DNA of 64,000 nt from positions 1,240,001-1,304,000 of the forward strand of contig JACONQ010000008.1 in the NCBI GenBank assembly GCA_014281115.1. Reading direction: 5' to 3'. Source of the DNA: Laburnicola sp. R22_1. Lineage: Eukaryota > Ascomycota > Dothideomycetes > Pleosporales > Didymosphaeriaceae. The translations under genes and the position numbers were made by a program. A model generated the notes under the pieces. The model made no database searches. It saw only the letters and a list, made by a program, of their open reading frames with translations, and had not been told where the DNA came from. Numbering within the stretch: position 1 is the stretch's first letter; the number at the start of each line of letters is the position of its first letter. Below, piece after piece: positions 47,938-61,200 of the stretch.

Positions 47938-48021
47938 CTACTCGCTTGCCTAGTCCGCTTACTTATCTGCTCGCTTGCCTAATCTACTTACTTGCCTAAT
48001 TTACTCGCTTACTAAACACGT
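47938..48021 (-). repeat. transposon end with about five 17-bp units
   Basis: Right terminus of the Fot1-like remnant, ending ACACGT before TA at 48022-48023. Read inward: tip ACGTGTTTA, then units of type GCAAGCGAGTAGATTAG. Two consecutive units are exactly 17 bp, two more occupy 29 bp (a 5-bp loss), then one more 17-bp unit, then CCCCATC. The unit core GGCAAGCGAG and the CCCCATC inner segment match the element entering at 63763, which has only two units. Confidence 0.82.
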
Positions 48022-48023
48022 TA

Positions 48024-50344
48024 ACTACTTATATAAGTATTACTAGATGCTAGGCAGAATAGAACTTATAGCGATTTCTTAGACACTAAGAATAGAGGAT
48101 AGAGGAGTACTAACTAGTTATAACTTTAGAATAAGTAGGCGCGTATCTATACGCGCTAGTAACGTAATTATAGTATTATACTAAAAAAAACACCCTTAAC
48201 TATTCTAACTATCTAAAACTACTATAATCTATCTAGCTAGATAGGTATTCTCTAAAGAACGGTCTTTATACAATATCCTAAAAGTCTTTTATTATTAAAT
48301 AAGATATTGCAAAGCGTGTTTAGGCTTATCTATTTAAAGTAATAATACTAAGTAGATTTTATATTAAAAAGAATATTAGTATAGATGTTATTTACTACTA
48401 TAGCTATCTATTATATAAACTCTTCTCTTTTTAAGTGTAATATATCTAGAAACGTAAGAAAGTTATACTTAGTAAATCTTTTAATTCTACTAGACATTAG
48501 TAAATAAAGAGGTATACTATATAATATATACTATAAATTTATTAGGGCTGTATTGCTGCTAGTAGATAATAGGGCAAGAACACTAATTAAGAATTTTTGT
48601 GCTAAAAAAGCCTAGTTGTGTCTATAGCGAAGTTAGTTCTTAAGTTTTATTTATAGCTTTATTAGAGAATTTCTATTACTATATACTTTATAGTAAAGAT
48701 TCTATAGCGCTAAGAATTGCTAAGAATTCTAGTTTCTAAATTTTTTCTATACTACTATTATGTGTGCCTATGCGCTATACGGTCTTAAGCTTATACTCTT
48801 AAACTAGGGATTTGCAGCGCTTGGCTAGATATAGGAGGTAGTAGTGGCGAATAATAGAGTGGCTGCTTAAGACGTCTTTTACCTTATCTAAAGCTTTTAT
48901 TACCTTGTTAATTATTTTCCCTTTAGGAAAAAAATAGCTACTATTGTTAGTTTAGCATAGATAGCATACCTATTATAGCTAACTAATAGCTTTAGAACTT
49001 ACTATAGTAAAGAATAGTTTCTATAGCGCTCTATAGAGTGTTAAACTTTTAGCTAGATATACGATACTTAAAGTGCGTTCGAGGTTATCTAAGGAAGTAA
49101 AGTTAGGCAGCTTAGCAGCAAATTATAGTATTATAAAGCCAGTAAGAATTCTATAATAAAGATACTAAGTATATAAGATGCTAAGATATATAGGCGTTTA
49201 TTTTAAAAGTATTTTAACTATGTAATTATTTTTAGTATTGTTATAATAGAAACTACTACTAGTATTCTACCACAGCGAGGGTTTTGTTACGCTAGGATGG
49301 ATATTACTATAGATATGTTCCTATAGAAACGCTTCCTTTACTGGCTTAAAGCGATAAGTCTAATTAGAGAGACGAACAAATGTATTTTCTTGCTAAAAAC
49401 ACTTTCTACGCTAGTTAAGGTAAGGCTTCTACTTTTTTCTAATACTATATTACACTAATATATAATATAGGCATTAAATAGTGCTCTTTCTATATTTCTC
49501 TAAGACGCTCGATAATTTACTCTTTGGTTCTAATATATACTCTAAGATGCTTCTTTATAAATATATTCCTTAGCTCTTATATTTACCCTAGAAGTAAGTA
49601 TGGTACGGAAAGCTTTTGTAAACAAAATACTAAAGTGGATTAAGTTATTATCTCTTCGTATTAGCGTATAATATATAGGCTCTGTTTGTTTTTAAGGGGT
49701 TAATAATGGTATTTCTGTAAAATTTTGTTAAAGTATAGTATATACAAAGTTACAGCTTTAAGCTCCTTATAAAAAAAATATAAACTAAGAAATAAAACTA
49801 ATAAAGATTAGTATTAAAATACCTCTTAGCTAGCTAGCCTAATAACTAATAGACAAATGCTTTAGAAATCTAGTTTTGCTTTCTTACGTTTCTAGATTTA
49901 GAACCTTTAAAAATACATAGGACTATTATAGTTATTAGTTAAACTAGGGACCTATTTTAGAACTTTTCTATAATATAATATTATAATGCCTAGTCGCTTA
50001 GATAGGTACTTTTCTTTTTATAAAACAAACTAATAGAAGATTCCGCTTAATAGAAGAGCTATTTCTAGTTCTACTTAGCTAATATTATTACTCTCTATAT
50101 AGACGCGGCTAAGTAGATTTCTAACTTCTAGCGCTAATTATTAAACGTACCTAGAGTTTAATAAAAACAAATAGAGTACTTTATAATAATAATATAGTTT
50201 AGACTAAATAGACTTAAAAGAAAGGTAGCGCAATATATTATAGTATATAAGCTAGATACTACGTAGGAGTATTAAGATTAACCTTTTTACTTTAATATAA
50301 TAGATAAAACGATATAATTAGAGCGACTAAGACTGCCTATAAAC
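48024..50344. other. RIP-degraded repeat DNA
   Basis: AT-rich RIPed sequence. A minus-strand frame at 48800-49440 is protein-like (for example SSHSIIRHYYLLYLAKRC) but not assignable. No termini or LTRs found. Confidence 0.55.
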
Positions 50345-50374
50345 TAATTAATTAATTAATTAATTAATTAATTA
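50345..50374. repeat. TTAA/AATT microsatellite
   Basis: About seven to eight perfect copies of a 4-bp TAAT-type unit, directly before the 31-bp minisatellite. Confidence 0.95.
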
Positions 50375-50397
50375 GCTTCCTTAGATTTCTCTTCTCA

Positions 50398-50675
50398 GAC
50401 AGGCGTTCTAGTTAGATCTGTTGCCCCGAACAGACGTCCTAGTTAGATTTGTCGCCCTAAATAGACGTCCCTATATTTATTATTCTAGATATGCGTCCTA
50501 GTTAGATTTATCGCTCTAGATAGACGTCCTAGTTAGATTTGTCGCCCTAAATAGGCGTCCCTATATTTATATCCTAAGAGAATTGTCCTAGTTAGACTTA
50601 TTGCCCTAGATAGACGTCCTAGTCTTTGTCGTCCTAGATAGGCATCCTAGTTAGTCTTGCCTCCCTAGAAAGGCG
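50398..50675. repeat. 31-bp minisatellite, about nine imperfect units
   Basis: Units begin GACGTCCTAGTTAGATTTG and continue with TCGCCCTAAATA. Unit length ranges from about 28 to 35 bp. Variation is mostly C/T and G/A, plus alternative CCTATATTTAT versions of the second half. No reading frame with a clear protein. Confidence 0.85.
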
Positions 50676-51936
50676 TTTTTATAAGTTTATTATTAGTAGT
50701 TACAAGTAGACAGAATGCCTATACTCGCGTATCTAATACCTATTATATAGGAGATTTAAGCTTAGGAAACTTTTCTTAGAGATCTAAGCTCTTATAAGAT
50801 TTTTTAATACGTATTAAGTTATATACAATTTGCGGACTATAGTTAGTTTGAAACTAATTTACTATAACCTTAGTTAGAAGTTATTACAGTTATTCTAATC
50901 TTTATATATTTATTTAGCCTATCTAACTTCTTCTTAAGTAAGTTACCTATACACTTCTATAGGCTAGTAAGCTTCTAAATATATATTACCTTTCTTTGCC
51001 TCTTTTAAACCTTTTATTTAAGCTCTAGGATAGTTATACATAACTAGAAATATATTTGCTTATTTATATTAAATCTACTTACTAATTTGTCTAATAGTTT
51101 AAGTAGTGTAGAGTATCTCTTTATAAAAATAGTAAGCTTGCTCTACTTATTGCAATAGTGTTTTAGATTAATAAGACTTTTAGTCTTAGTTATAATATTA
51201 TAGTTTCCATTTTAGGTACCTAAATACTAAAGCTACTAAACTCTATTTTATTAAAAGAGACAACTTTTAGAACCTAATAGAAATAGATAATAACCTACTA
51301 TCCTAGTTAGAACCTTTAATTAAAACCTCCCTATACGTTCTATATAATTATTATCGCGTATATTTCTTAAGTAATTCTAAATACTAAGCTTATAGTTTCT
51401 AGGCCTATGGCTGTGCTAGCAGCAAGGCAAACTCTATATTAGTCTAGAACTAGTAAGCTAAAGATTTCTAATATAATAAGTAATAGATGCTAATAAGAAA
51501 TAGGTAGTAAGTGAGAAGAAACTACTAGCGGCTAGCGCGTATACCCGAATAATCTCTGTTATAGCCTAGTGTAAAATTCCGGCCTAAGAATAGAAGCAGT
51601 TCTAAATTTAGAACTTAGAATAGAGCAAAAGAGGGGGTGCTAAATCTAGAAACTAGTACACTAAGAATAAAAGCAGTCCTATATCTATAAACCTATACAC
51701 CTAGATATAAGGCTATCTTATAATTCTAGTAGAGGTAACTAGACTTATATTAGCCCTAAAAGCGACTAAGAATATTAAATAATAAGCAAATAAAGATAAA
51801 AATTATTAATCCTTTTAGTATCCATTTCTACTAAGGGAGGCTTAATAACGGATAGGGGCATAAATAGTCTATTTAAGCTAGCCACCTACTTATACTCGCT
51901 CACTTTATAATTAGCGAGCTAAAAATCTAAGAAAGC
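50676..51936. other. RIP-degraded DNA
   Basis: AT-rich sequence without recognisable genes, up to the TAA target of the Harbinger element. Confidence 0.55.
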
Positions 51937-52148
51937 TAAGGCATTGTTTACCTCCCACTCAGCAGTTTGCTGGCAGTTTTTGTATGCACGTGCTAATAGG
52001 CGTTTTTAGCTGTTCTATATATAGTAAACTGCCGGAGGCGTGGTGTTTACCTCCGTCTGGCAGTTAGTGGCGTTAATTAGCGCACTCCGAACCTTAAAAT
52101 TAACAGGCTCCTAATCTAGCACTGTTTTTGTTGCAATCCACCTCAAAA

Positions 52149-53642
52149 ATGGCCAGAACCCGCAAGAGGACTCAAAAGGCCCAGGAATCCGATCTCCAGA
52201 AGACCCCTCCGCGTGGTAGTTCGCGCCCAGCACGCCCAGAGGCATCGTCTCCTCTTAAAAAGAGGCCTAGGACCACAAAGGGCAAGAAAGAGGCCCAGCC
52301 AATTAACCCACCCACTCCAGACGACAGTGTTGATGTGTCTGGAGGTAACAGTGGGCCTGCTAAACCTGCGGAACCTGCGGAGTATAGTGGTGACAACCCA
52401 GAAGATCCTATTCCCGTTATTAATGACGAGGAAGATCTGTTAGTTATTATAGTACCTTCGCCACTCCCAGTTAGGCCTGCTATTAACTCTGGAGCCACTT
52501 AGAAGGTGCCTGTGAACCTAGCCAATCCTATTCTACGCTCTTCCGCCACACCAAACTCTTTTAGCACGCTGGCTCCTTCTTTTAAGGTATAAGACTCTGC
52601 TACTCCAGCTCTAGGTGTAGCGCTAGGCGGCAAGCCGCCACGTGTGAAATGGACTAAGACAATGGAAGAGGTGTTGCTTTAGGCTCTTGAAGAGATTGTC
52701 AAATGTGGGAAAACGGCTGATAGCTTTAAAGCAGAGCACTGGAATGAGGTAGCAGATAAGGTTCGCAGGGTATATATAGGCAGGGCGGCGGTGATCAGCA
52801 AGAACTGTAAATTAAAGTATGAGATATTTCGAAAGTCCTGGAGTTTGTGGCAAGATCACCTGGGTTCTGGATTATCTGGATAGGAGGATAACGAGGAGGG
52901 CTTACCTTAATTAAGCAAGGAGGTTATGGATAGCTACTTTAGCAAGCATCCTAAGTTTAAGGCGTTTCGATTCGAACCCCCTCTGGGCTATAAATACCTT
53001 GTTAATATTATCAGAGATTGTGTTGCAACAGGCGAGTTTGCGATTAACGCGGAGGCAGAGGGTAGTGACAACTAGGCATTAGAGCTTCCATTTAATAACG
53101 TCGATGATGAAGAGGAGAGCGGGGAAAGCGAGGATAACGAGAGCTAGCCTTTAATCGAGCGTTCTTAATTGGTAGCCACATCACGATCGTTGTCTGTTGT
53201 AGCTACTTCGTCGTTAACCTCCAATAGGTCTCTTACAGCCGCACAACACAGGAAGCTGGAGAAGAAGTGTTAGAAGGAGCAAGCCAAAGGTGGAATGCGT
53301 AAGCATATGGCAGAGAAGAAGGCTAAGAAGGGAGGGGAGGGTCGTGTGCGTGAAAAGGGTGAGAAGAAGTCCGATCTGTTAGCGCGATCTCTAAGTGAGT
53401 TTGATGGGCAATTGGCTAAGGTTCTGGAGGGTTTTATAAAGAAGCTGGACAAGAATATAAAGAACCTGATCTAGCAGGCTGTTGAACTATTTGAGAGGCA
53501 GTTAGCTAGAGAGTTTGAGGCGGAGGTGTACTAGGTTATCTCTCTACTTTAAGATGAGGCGAAGGCAAGCGCCATGCTCGCGATAAAGCCGGAACGCCGA
53601 GCTGGATGGATTAAATATGAGCTAGGGCAATTGTTCTCCTAG
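52149..53642 (+). pseudogene. Harbinger Myb/SANT-like protein (RIPed)
   Basis: 498 codons from ATG at 52149 to TAG at 53640-53642, in one frame with about twelve RIP-type stops. The first 117 codons are open and encode a basic, Pro-rich disordered region (MARTRKRTQKAQESD; SPLKKRPRTTKGKKEAQP) likely to hold nuclear localisation signals. Residues about 166-247 form a Myb/SANT-like domain (VKWTKTMEEVLL, ALEEIVKCGKTADSFK, HWNEVADKVRRVY, KYEIFRKSWSLWQDHL). An acidic stretch and a Lys-rich helical region (EKKAKKGGEGRVREKGEKK) follow. In the superfamily this protein helps bring the transposase to the ends in the nucleus. The last stop may itself be a former CAG. Confidence 0.85.
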
Positions 53643-53681
53643 AATGTCTCTAGCCTATAATCTAAGCGCCTGTCTATGTTC

Positions 53682-54812
53682 CTAATAGGATTCCCACATA
53701 CATTCGGCCAATTCCGTGCGAAATTCGTTGTTGGTAAGCCTCGATCGCCACCCATCCTCTATTTTAGTGTCACCCTGGCATATTAACCTATCCGCCTCCG
53801 CCTTATTCGCCTCCGTAGCGACATTAATACCCTGCTGGCTGTTAAGCTAGTTATGAAGGGCTACACAAGTATATACAATAAACACCTAAGTCCGAATGCT
53901 AAAGCCTAATTGGGCCCCCTAGAGGATCTTAAACCGTCTCTTTAACACGCCAAAGGCCCTCTCTATAGCCATCCTTAACGATGAATGCTGTAAGTTAAAC
54001 AGCTCTTAAGGCATTTTTGGATTCCTACTATTGACATCCCACTCGCTGATGTGATAACGCGTTTTTTGATAGGGAACAAGCAGCAGCCTATCTATTAAAG
54101 AGTAGCCACCATCCGCTAGAAAATAGGTATTTAGAGCCAGGGCCTTAAATCCTTTAAAGCAGGCATTCTGGAAAACATGGGCATTATGTGCGGAGCCCTC
54201 CCATCCAATAAGAACAAACCAGAAGTTGAGGTCGAAGTCCACACAGGCGAAAACATTCTGTGAGTAATAACCCTTCCTACACCGCTATGCTGACTTAATA
54301 AGAAACTTCTCGCCAGGCTTAACAGCGTTCCTACTAATAGAGATAGGTATATGGGTCCTATCCACAGCTCCGCGGCATTCGTTAAAGAACGGCGAGTAGG
54401 TTTTTAATGTTGAAATCCGCAAGGGTACCTTATCCTCTGGGGGCCGCACCACCTTAGGATAGAGGTTATTGCGCAGGATAGTAAGTACCTCGTGGAAAGC
54501 GCGATGTAGAGTCCTTGTGCTGTGCTGGAATTGTTCGCGCAGGTAGCGATATGACTGATCTTTGCTGACAACCGCCATAAAGATGCCCAGCTTCTCGTTA
54601 GCATCCACCTCCCCTGAAGCCGTCAATCCCTTGTCGATCAGCAGCTCTAGGAGGGCCTCGAATTGCTCCTTATACAAGCCAGTGATGTTGTAGATCCTAT
54701 CCTAGTGGCCTTCGCGCATAGCCTTTACCCACTCCGATCTATGGCCATATTCTATCCTATCCACACGCAGGCCGGTGGGCCTATAGAGCACCTTATTGAG
54801 AAACAATCGCAT
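53682..54812 (-). pseudogene. PIF/Harbinger DDE transposase (RIPed)
   Basis: 377 codons in one frame from ATG at 54812 to TAG at 53682, with about six RIP-type stops. An open frame extends upstream to about 54995, so translation could begin further out. The core has GAVDRTHIPIS near 54355 (expected DGTHI: Asp kept, Gly to Arg) and VDFDLNFWFVLIGWEGSAHN near 54200, where the second catalytic Asp became Asn. Then come FLADGGYSL, and AIERAFGVLKRRFKIL near 53960 with the Glu kept. This DDE_4-type nuclease excises and inserts the element at TWA sites. The Asp loss and stops make it inactive. Confidence 0.92.
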
Positions 54813-55244
54813 GGCGCGCGATCGAGATTGCCGCTGTAGGTCTACAGCGATTGCTGCTAGTATAATAGGGAGGGTTCTGCGCAAACGAATACGTGGGGAG
54901 CTGCGAATGCGAGCTATGGGGTAATAATAACAGCAAGAGTATGGAGTGACGTTATAGCGATGTTTGGCAGCCTCTGCTAGCAGTTTTTTCTGCACCTCTG
55001 GGGCACCAGTAGAAACTGCTAGCAGTTTTGCTGTTTTAGGCAGGTTGTTGTCCGTGCGAAGCCACTAAACGCTACCAATACGCCACCCTGGCAGAATTTT
55101 CTGCTAGATTGGCTCCGGAGGTAAACACTAGGCCGCCAGCAGCTTCTTAGAAACTGCCAGGGGCACGGAAGGTAAACACTAGACCCTTAGCAGCTTCTTA
55201 GAAACTGCTGGCAAACTGCTAAGCGGGAGGTAAACACTGCCTAA

Positions 55245-58200
55245 ATTAATTAGTTCTACTACACAGAAGAGTACTATATTAAAGCTGCTTACGTTAGAGT
55301 CCTATTATTAAAGTAGTTTATAGTTAAACTAATATTAAATTTTTTAGACGCTAGCTACTATCCCCTTTTATAGCGGTCTAAGCGCCACTTTTTAATATAA
55401 TCTTTAGTATTCTTAAAGGTGCTAATTAGCGTCTATATTTTCCTAGTATTAATTATAGCATTTATTATCTAGTGCTCTAAGAGAAGATTGTTGCGTAGTA
55501 ATCTTAGCATCTCTACTTTTACTATTTTAATATAGTTAGTGCAAGGAGAAAATACTAATAAGTATATTCTTAATATAGGAATAGTAATTAGCTTTAGCTA
55601 AGAAATAGTAGAAGGTCTACTATAAGTTATCTAGAATTTATAAATGGCTAGTGTAGAGTAGAAGGCTATATTCTAAAGCGTCTAAGTGTAGTTATCCTAG
55701 TGTATTGTTATTATTAAGAGTAAGTAGTAAGAGGCTAGGCTAGGCTTAGAGTTAACTCTCTAGAAAAGTTCTCTCCTGCTATTTTTATTGCTATTCTTAC
55801 TACTGTCCTCGCTGTTATTCCTACTATTATTTCTGCTATTATCCTTTCTATTATTTGTCTATTTACTAATATTCTCTTTTTTAATTGTATAATTATCTAA
55901 ACTATATTTACTCTTGTTCTTAATAGCTTTCTTACTCCCCTTAATATTCTAGACAATAAGACTAAATAGCAATATAACTCTTAAAGTTAACAACTTAATA
56001 ATAAACCTAGTAAAAATAAGAGCACTAGACTAATATGCTAAATATGAGTTTAAGATAGTTATTATAACACTTGCTTTGCTTTTTATCTAGATAGTAAGTA
56101 AAAATTAGAGATAGTAATTAGAAGTAGAGTGGGGTGTAAGCTAATACGTAAGAACGTACTATAATATACTCTATAGCCTATTATTAGTAATAAAATAGTC
56201 TAAGTAAGTGCCGCATATATATATGCATAGGCCAAGGCGTTAAATCTAGGTACACGTAGACTAAATTAATCTACCACGTAGTAAACAATACCTATAGCTA
56301 TCTTATTGCTTGGCTTTAATTGCTAGCACTAAGCCTATGCCTACTACTAATATCTAGAGTATGTAATAAAAAGTTTATTAATTAAAAAGGTATAACCAAG
56401 GGCGAGAAGGTAGTCTTTATTACCTTTCTTAGTAACATAACATTTGTAATTAACTCTATCTCCTCTTTTAACTAATTAAGAAACTAAGTAGTAAGCGTAG
56501 CTATTATTCTTAGTCTGTTGGATTCCTACTTAAAGAGTAAAGGCGGAAGAATTTAATAGATTTGTAATTGTAGGATCCTATTCTTTATAGCTATTAAGCT
56601 AATACGTAAAGAAAAAGAAAGAGAAAGGCGTAAGAATAGTAATAACTACTATACTAAGAATAAAATAGAGTAAGTTAAGACTTCTATATATATAATGTAA
56701 TAGAAGAAATGTAAAATAAGAGGCGTGCCTCTAATATATAGAAAGCTAGAAATATAATATAGCTAGTAGCTAGCAAAGGCTAGAATAGCTGCAATTAAAG
56801 AAAATATTAGAAATAGATATAACTAAAGTATGTAAAAATCTAGATAAAACACATATTTCTTTTTCTAAAGCTTTATAAACATACGCTTATTTTTTTAAGA
56901 TTTTTCTATTTTATATATAATATTTTAAACCTCTATATAATACGTCTATATTTTTTCGAATAATATAGTTATAAAGCCCTTTAGAGTATACGTCACTTTT
57001 ATATTATTCTATACTAGATAACTCGCTTATTTAGAAAATTTAGTTACATTCGTATAAATAAGGGTAGAATAGTCTAGAGTCTTAACATTAAGAATTTTAT
57101 AGAGTATAGTTAGACAAGTTAATTCGTATTACTTAGACTTAACTAGACTTAATACGTTCGGATCTATACTAGTAATTAATTCCTAATAGTAAAATAATTA
57201 GATCTTAAAAGCTTATAAATAAGAGTACACACCAGGATAGAGATAATAAATATAGTTCTTTATAGAAGTATAATTAGAAGGAGAAATAAAGTAAGAGCGA
57301 GGATAAGAAAAATAAAGTTAGAGCGTTAATAACGTGCAGCTACCTATAAAGAATATATAGAAAGGCAACTAATAAAGAATAAAAGGTTAGAGGCAAACCT
57401 AGAGCATAGAATATAAGGGAACTAGTAAAGAACTAAAAGGTAATAGACTAATAAACATTTTAGCCTTATTAGAAGAGCGTGTATATATATTACAAAAATT
57501 AGCTATCTTTATCCTTCTAAAGCCTTTCTTTTATTAGTTATAACTAAATAATAATCTAACTACAATAGTAGTTTCTATAGGCGGCTTTCTAGAATATCTA
57601 AATAGACGCTACTAGGTAGAGATTTATATTCGCTTAGAAGAGTATTAGTAACTTAAGAAGTAATTAGTAAGAGTAAAGGGGCAGAACTTCTATACGTAAG
57701 AACTGTAACTAATAATTAGTCCACTTTTAGTTTAGGCTAATTAGCCTAAAAATTAACTCTAATTATTAGTTATAGTTACACATAGCCCTATATTCTATAC
57801 TTAGGGTTGTAAGCGCGTATAGACCTTCTAGAGGTCTTTGTTACTAGGGATAGGAGATCCTAACTTAGACGAAAGCTCTTAGTAATACTGCTCCTTTTAC
57901 TCTTACTACTTTTAGCTTTTTAGTATAAATCTCTCTATAGCTATTATTATTATTTATAACGCGACTAATAAAGACTTATTCTAAGTGCCTAATCTTAATA
58001 AACTTTATTCTAAAATTAAGAGTTTTTCTTGCCTACTACAAAACTCTCTCACTAACACAATAAAGAAATAACTTAAAAGCTTAAATAGTTTTACTAGGAC
58101 GCTATAAAGATAGTTAGAAAACCCCCTTACTATAATTATTATATTGTTAATATTCGGTTTACTAGTAGTAAATAAGGATAACTAGATCTTTAATATAAGC

Positions 58201-61200
58201 TTTAGCGTATCTTAGAAGAGCTTAGTTTAGTTTCTAATTATAATAAATCTTATCAAACTTAACTTACTATAATAATAGAAAATAGAACAAAGTGGCATAC
58301 TAACTTAATTTAAAAGTACGTTAAAAATTTTTTATATAGTCTAATTAGAGGACTACACGCTATACTACTATAAATAGACTAAGGTTTCTTACTTTTAAAA
58401 AGAGTATTATACTAGACTAGCAATATAGTCTTTTAGTTCTCTTTATAATTTTATATTAATTTTTAGATATAATAAAGTACTCTAATCTTAATAATAAGTT
58501 AGTATTACCCACACTATCTAAAGTACGTATAGTGGCTTCTAATCTATTATCCTTTATATAGGATACTATAACTATTTACAAAGGCTTAGTTGCTAAAGCT
58601 TTAAAATAATAGTGTTTAGGGTTAAATAGAGTGGCTAGGGCGAAAGATAGTAAATTTAGGATCCTTTCTTTAGTTCCTTTACTAACGCCTTAGGCTATGC
58701 GGCTCTAATTATCGCTTTAGTTCCTAATGCCACATTCTGCCCTAATCTATAATGCTAAGGTAAGTTCTTACTCTTAGGCGGCTCTAAATATACTTATTAA
58801 TAGTTCTTCAATTTAGATGCACCTATTTTATAAAGATAATCTATAAATTAAACTATAAGATAAGAGGCTTAATAATAAAACACAGAGTCTTTTAGTAGTG
58901 TAGATAGTATAAATATATCTAATCTATTCTTTTAGAGTAATAGAGATAATAGTGCATACTAGTATATAGTAGATTAGTAGTTAGTTAAAACTCTAAATTT
59001 ACACTAAGAGTAGGGTCTAAATATAAAGATTAGTTACTTATAGATAATATGTCTATTAGTAAATTAAAACGGCTTAGTTATAGCACTAGGCTAGTTAAAT
59101 ATAGATGTTATCGCTTTACTACACACTTTATTTATACCTCTAGGATTATTAAACCTATAGTGCTCTAGGGCAGCGCATCTACATTTAATACTATATCTAA
59201 ATTTAGGGGCCATAATAGAAAGTTTATAAAACTAACCTATATATTACTAAAACTAATCTCTACTAAATTCTCTTTAAGATAATACACATAATAGCTTTAC
59301 TCGCTAACTATTTAACTATACTAGCGTAAGCTAGTCTACTCTCTTATAACTTATATTCGAATCTAGCAATAGTAGTATTTACTTTTCTTCTTTCTTAAAA
59401 TTTATATTCTATGTTTAGAGTAATAGTATTTCTTTTTCTTCTTTTTAGAGCTTATATTCCAATCTTAGAGTAATAGTATTTCCTTTTCTATTTTTATACT
59501 ATTAGAACCTATATTATAAAGCTAACCCTATGGCTAATAAATACTATATAGTTAGCGGCGTAGAAGATAGCACATTTAGAGGTAATCTTTTTATAATATT
59601 AATTAGGTAAATGCTTAAGTTTAGTAATATACGCGTTAGGGTTTATAATTCTAATTAGTATAATAGCTTAATTAGTGTCGCCTCTAATATATACTCCTAG
59701 TGGCCTAGTAGGTTAGTAAATAATAAATATAGATAACTAGTACTTACTTAGATATATATACCGAATTTTATATAGTAATATATATTTAGGAAATATTTAA
59801 GTATAACACGCTCCCTTATATTTTTTAACATATTTACCTATTCATCTATTTTATATTTCTCTAGAGAAAGTGGCCCATATCCTAATATTTCTATAGTATA
59901 TTTCGCTTGCAGCTTCTAAGCCTCTAAGTTAGTATCTCTATCTATTTAAGTCTGCTCTAGATACGAGGACATAGATATAGCTATTATAGAGTTTTCTAGT
60001 TTCTAATTATATTCTACGAATTAAGCTTTTATATAAGTAGCATAGTTAGTATATATAATCTTAGTAAATATAATAGTACTTACTTTAGAATAGTTTGCAA
60101 GACTTACTTATATATACTATTTATAGTCTCTATTCTCTTAAGATATCTTAGTAGTAGAAGAATAAGGCAGCCTCTCTAGAAAATAAAATATCCAATTCTT
60201 TTAATAGAGTCTAATAGGCGAGATACCTTCTATAATACGTAGTAAACTACGCACTAAGCTTAAGTAATATATTATAAAATAATACGTTCTTTCTAAGGTG
60301 CAGTATATAGCAATCCTAATATTACTACTACTTTTACCTCATTTTTCTTACTCTCTTATACTTAGAAAGCGCGCTTACTCTAAATCTTCTAGCGTGCTTT
60401 TACTCTATCTAAAGTGTAGTTACGCGCCTATAGCTAGTATAACTAGCGTATAAGAAAATCGCATATAGCGTTTTTACTTTACTAAATATACATTATTGCT
60501 ATTACTATTATTTCTCTAATATCTCTTAAAAGTGTGCCTTATTAATTAATTCTATACTTAAGAAAATTTTATAAATTATTATTACTAAAAGTAAACGCGA
60601 TTTTCTTGGAATATTTTACTACTAGCTAAGCTTCTCTAGCTTTACTAAGTATATAGTATTAGTATTTTACTATATTTGTATAATAGTATTAGCGGCGGCT
60701 AGTTAATTACTAGGCATTAGGATTAATACTAAGCGATCCGCGTATGACTAATATAGGCATACCTAATTTTCTTTCTTAGTTATAAAAGCGAAGGAAGTAA
60801 CATAGAGTCTAAATAGAAGTAATAAAATAACTACCACTTAAAGTGCCTAATTTTAGGCCTATATAGGGCCTTAAGTAAATTGTGCTTAGAGATATTACTT
60901 TATAAATCTTTTATTACTATACTAGCACAGATTATATTAGTCTAGTGCTCGCTTTATATATATACAATTTAATACTATAAAAATTCTAAGAAAGGCCTAT
61001 ACTACTTTCCTTTCTCTATAGTTAATTAAATATAAAGGAATTTTACTTATATAAAATATAAATGGCATAAGTATATTATTTACTTTTAGGCCTATAGAGA
61101 AGTATATCTTAACTTAAAGCTTTTAAGTAGTATCTATCCTAGTTAGTGCAAAGTTACCAGTAACTATAACCTCTACTTATAGCCTAGAAATAAATAATAA

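Larger units (their letters stand above)
51940..55241. mobile_element. complete PIF/Harbinger element (RIPed)
   Basis: 3302 bp flanked by TAA at 51937-51939 and 55242-55244, the 3-bp target type of this superfamily. Inverted ends of 40 bp (51940-51979; 55202-55241) match at 36 positions; they start GGCATTGTTTACCTCCC and GGCAGTGTTTACCTCCC. Two convergent genes, a Myb/SANT-like DNA-binding protein and a DDE transposase, end 39 bp apart; this two-gene content is characteristic of PIF/Harbinger. GTTTACCTCC-type end motifs recur inside both ends (about 52043-52066; 55118-55133; 55163-55178). Confidence 0.95.

Noticed and set aside
47940..48020. Repeats of CTCGCTTGCCTAAT as a CRISPR-like or simple satellite array
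   Set aside because: There are no unique spacers; position before a TA and similarity to the end of the 63763 element identify it as a transposon terminus.
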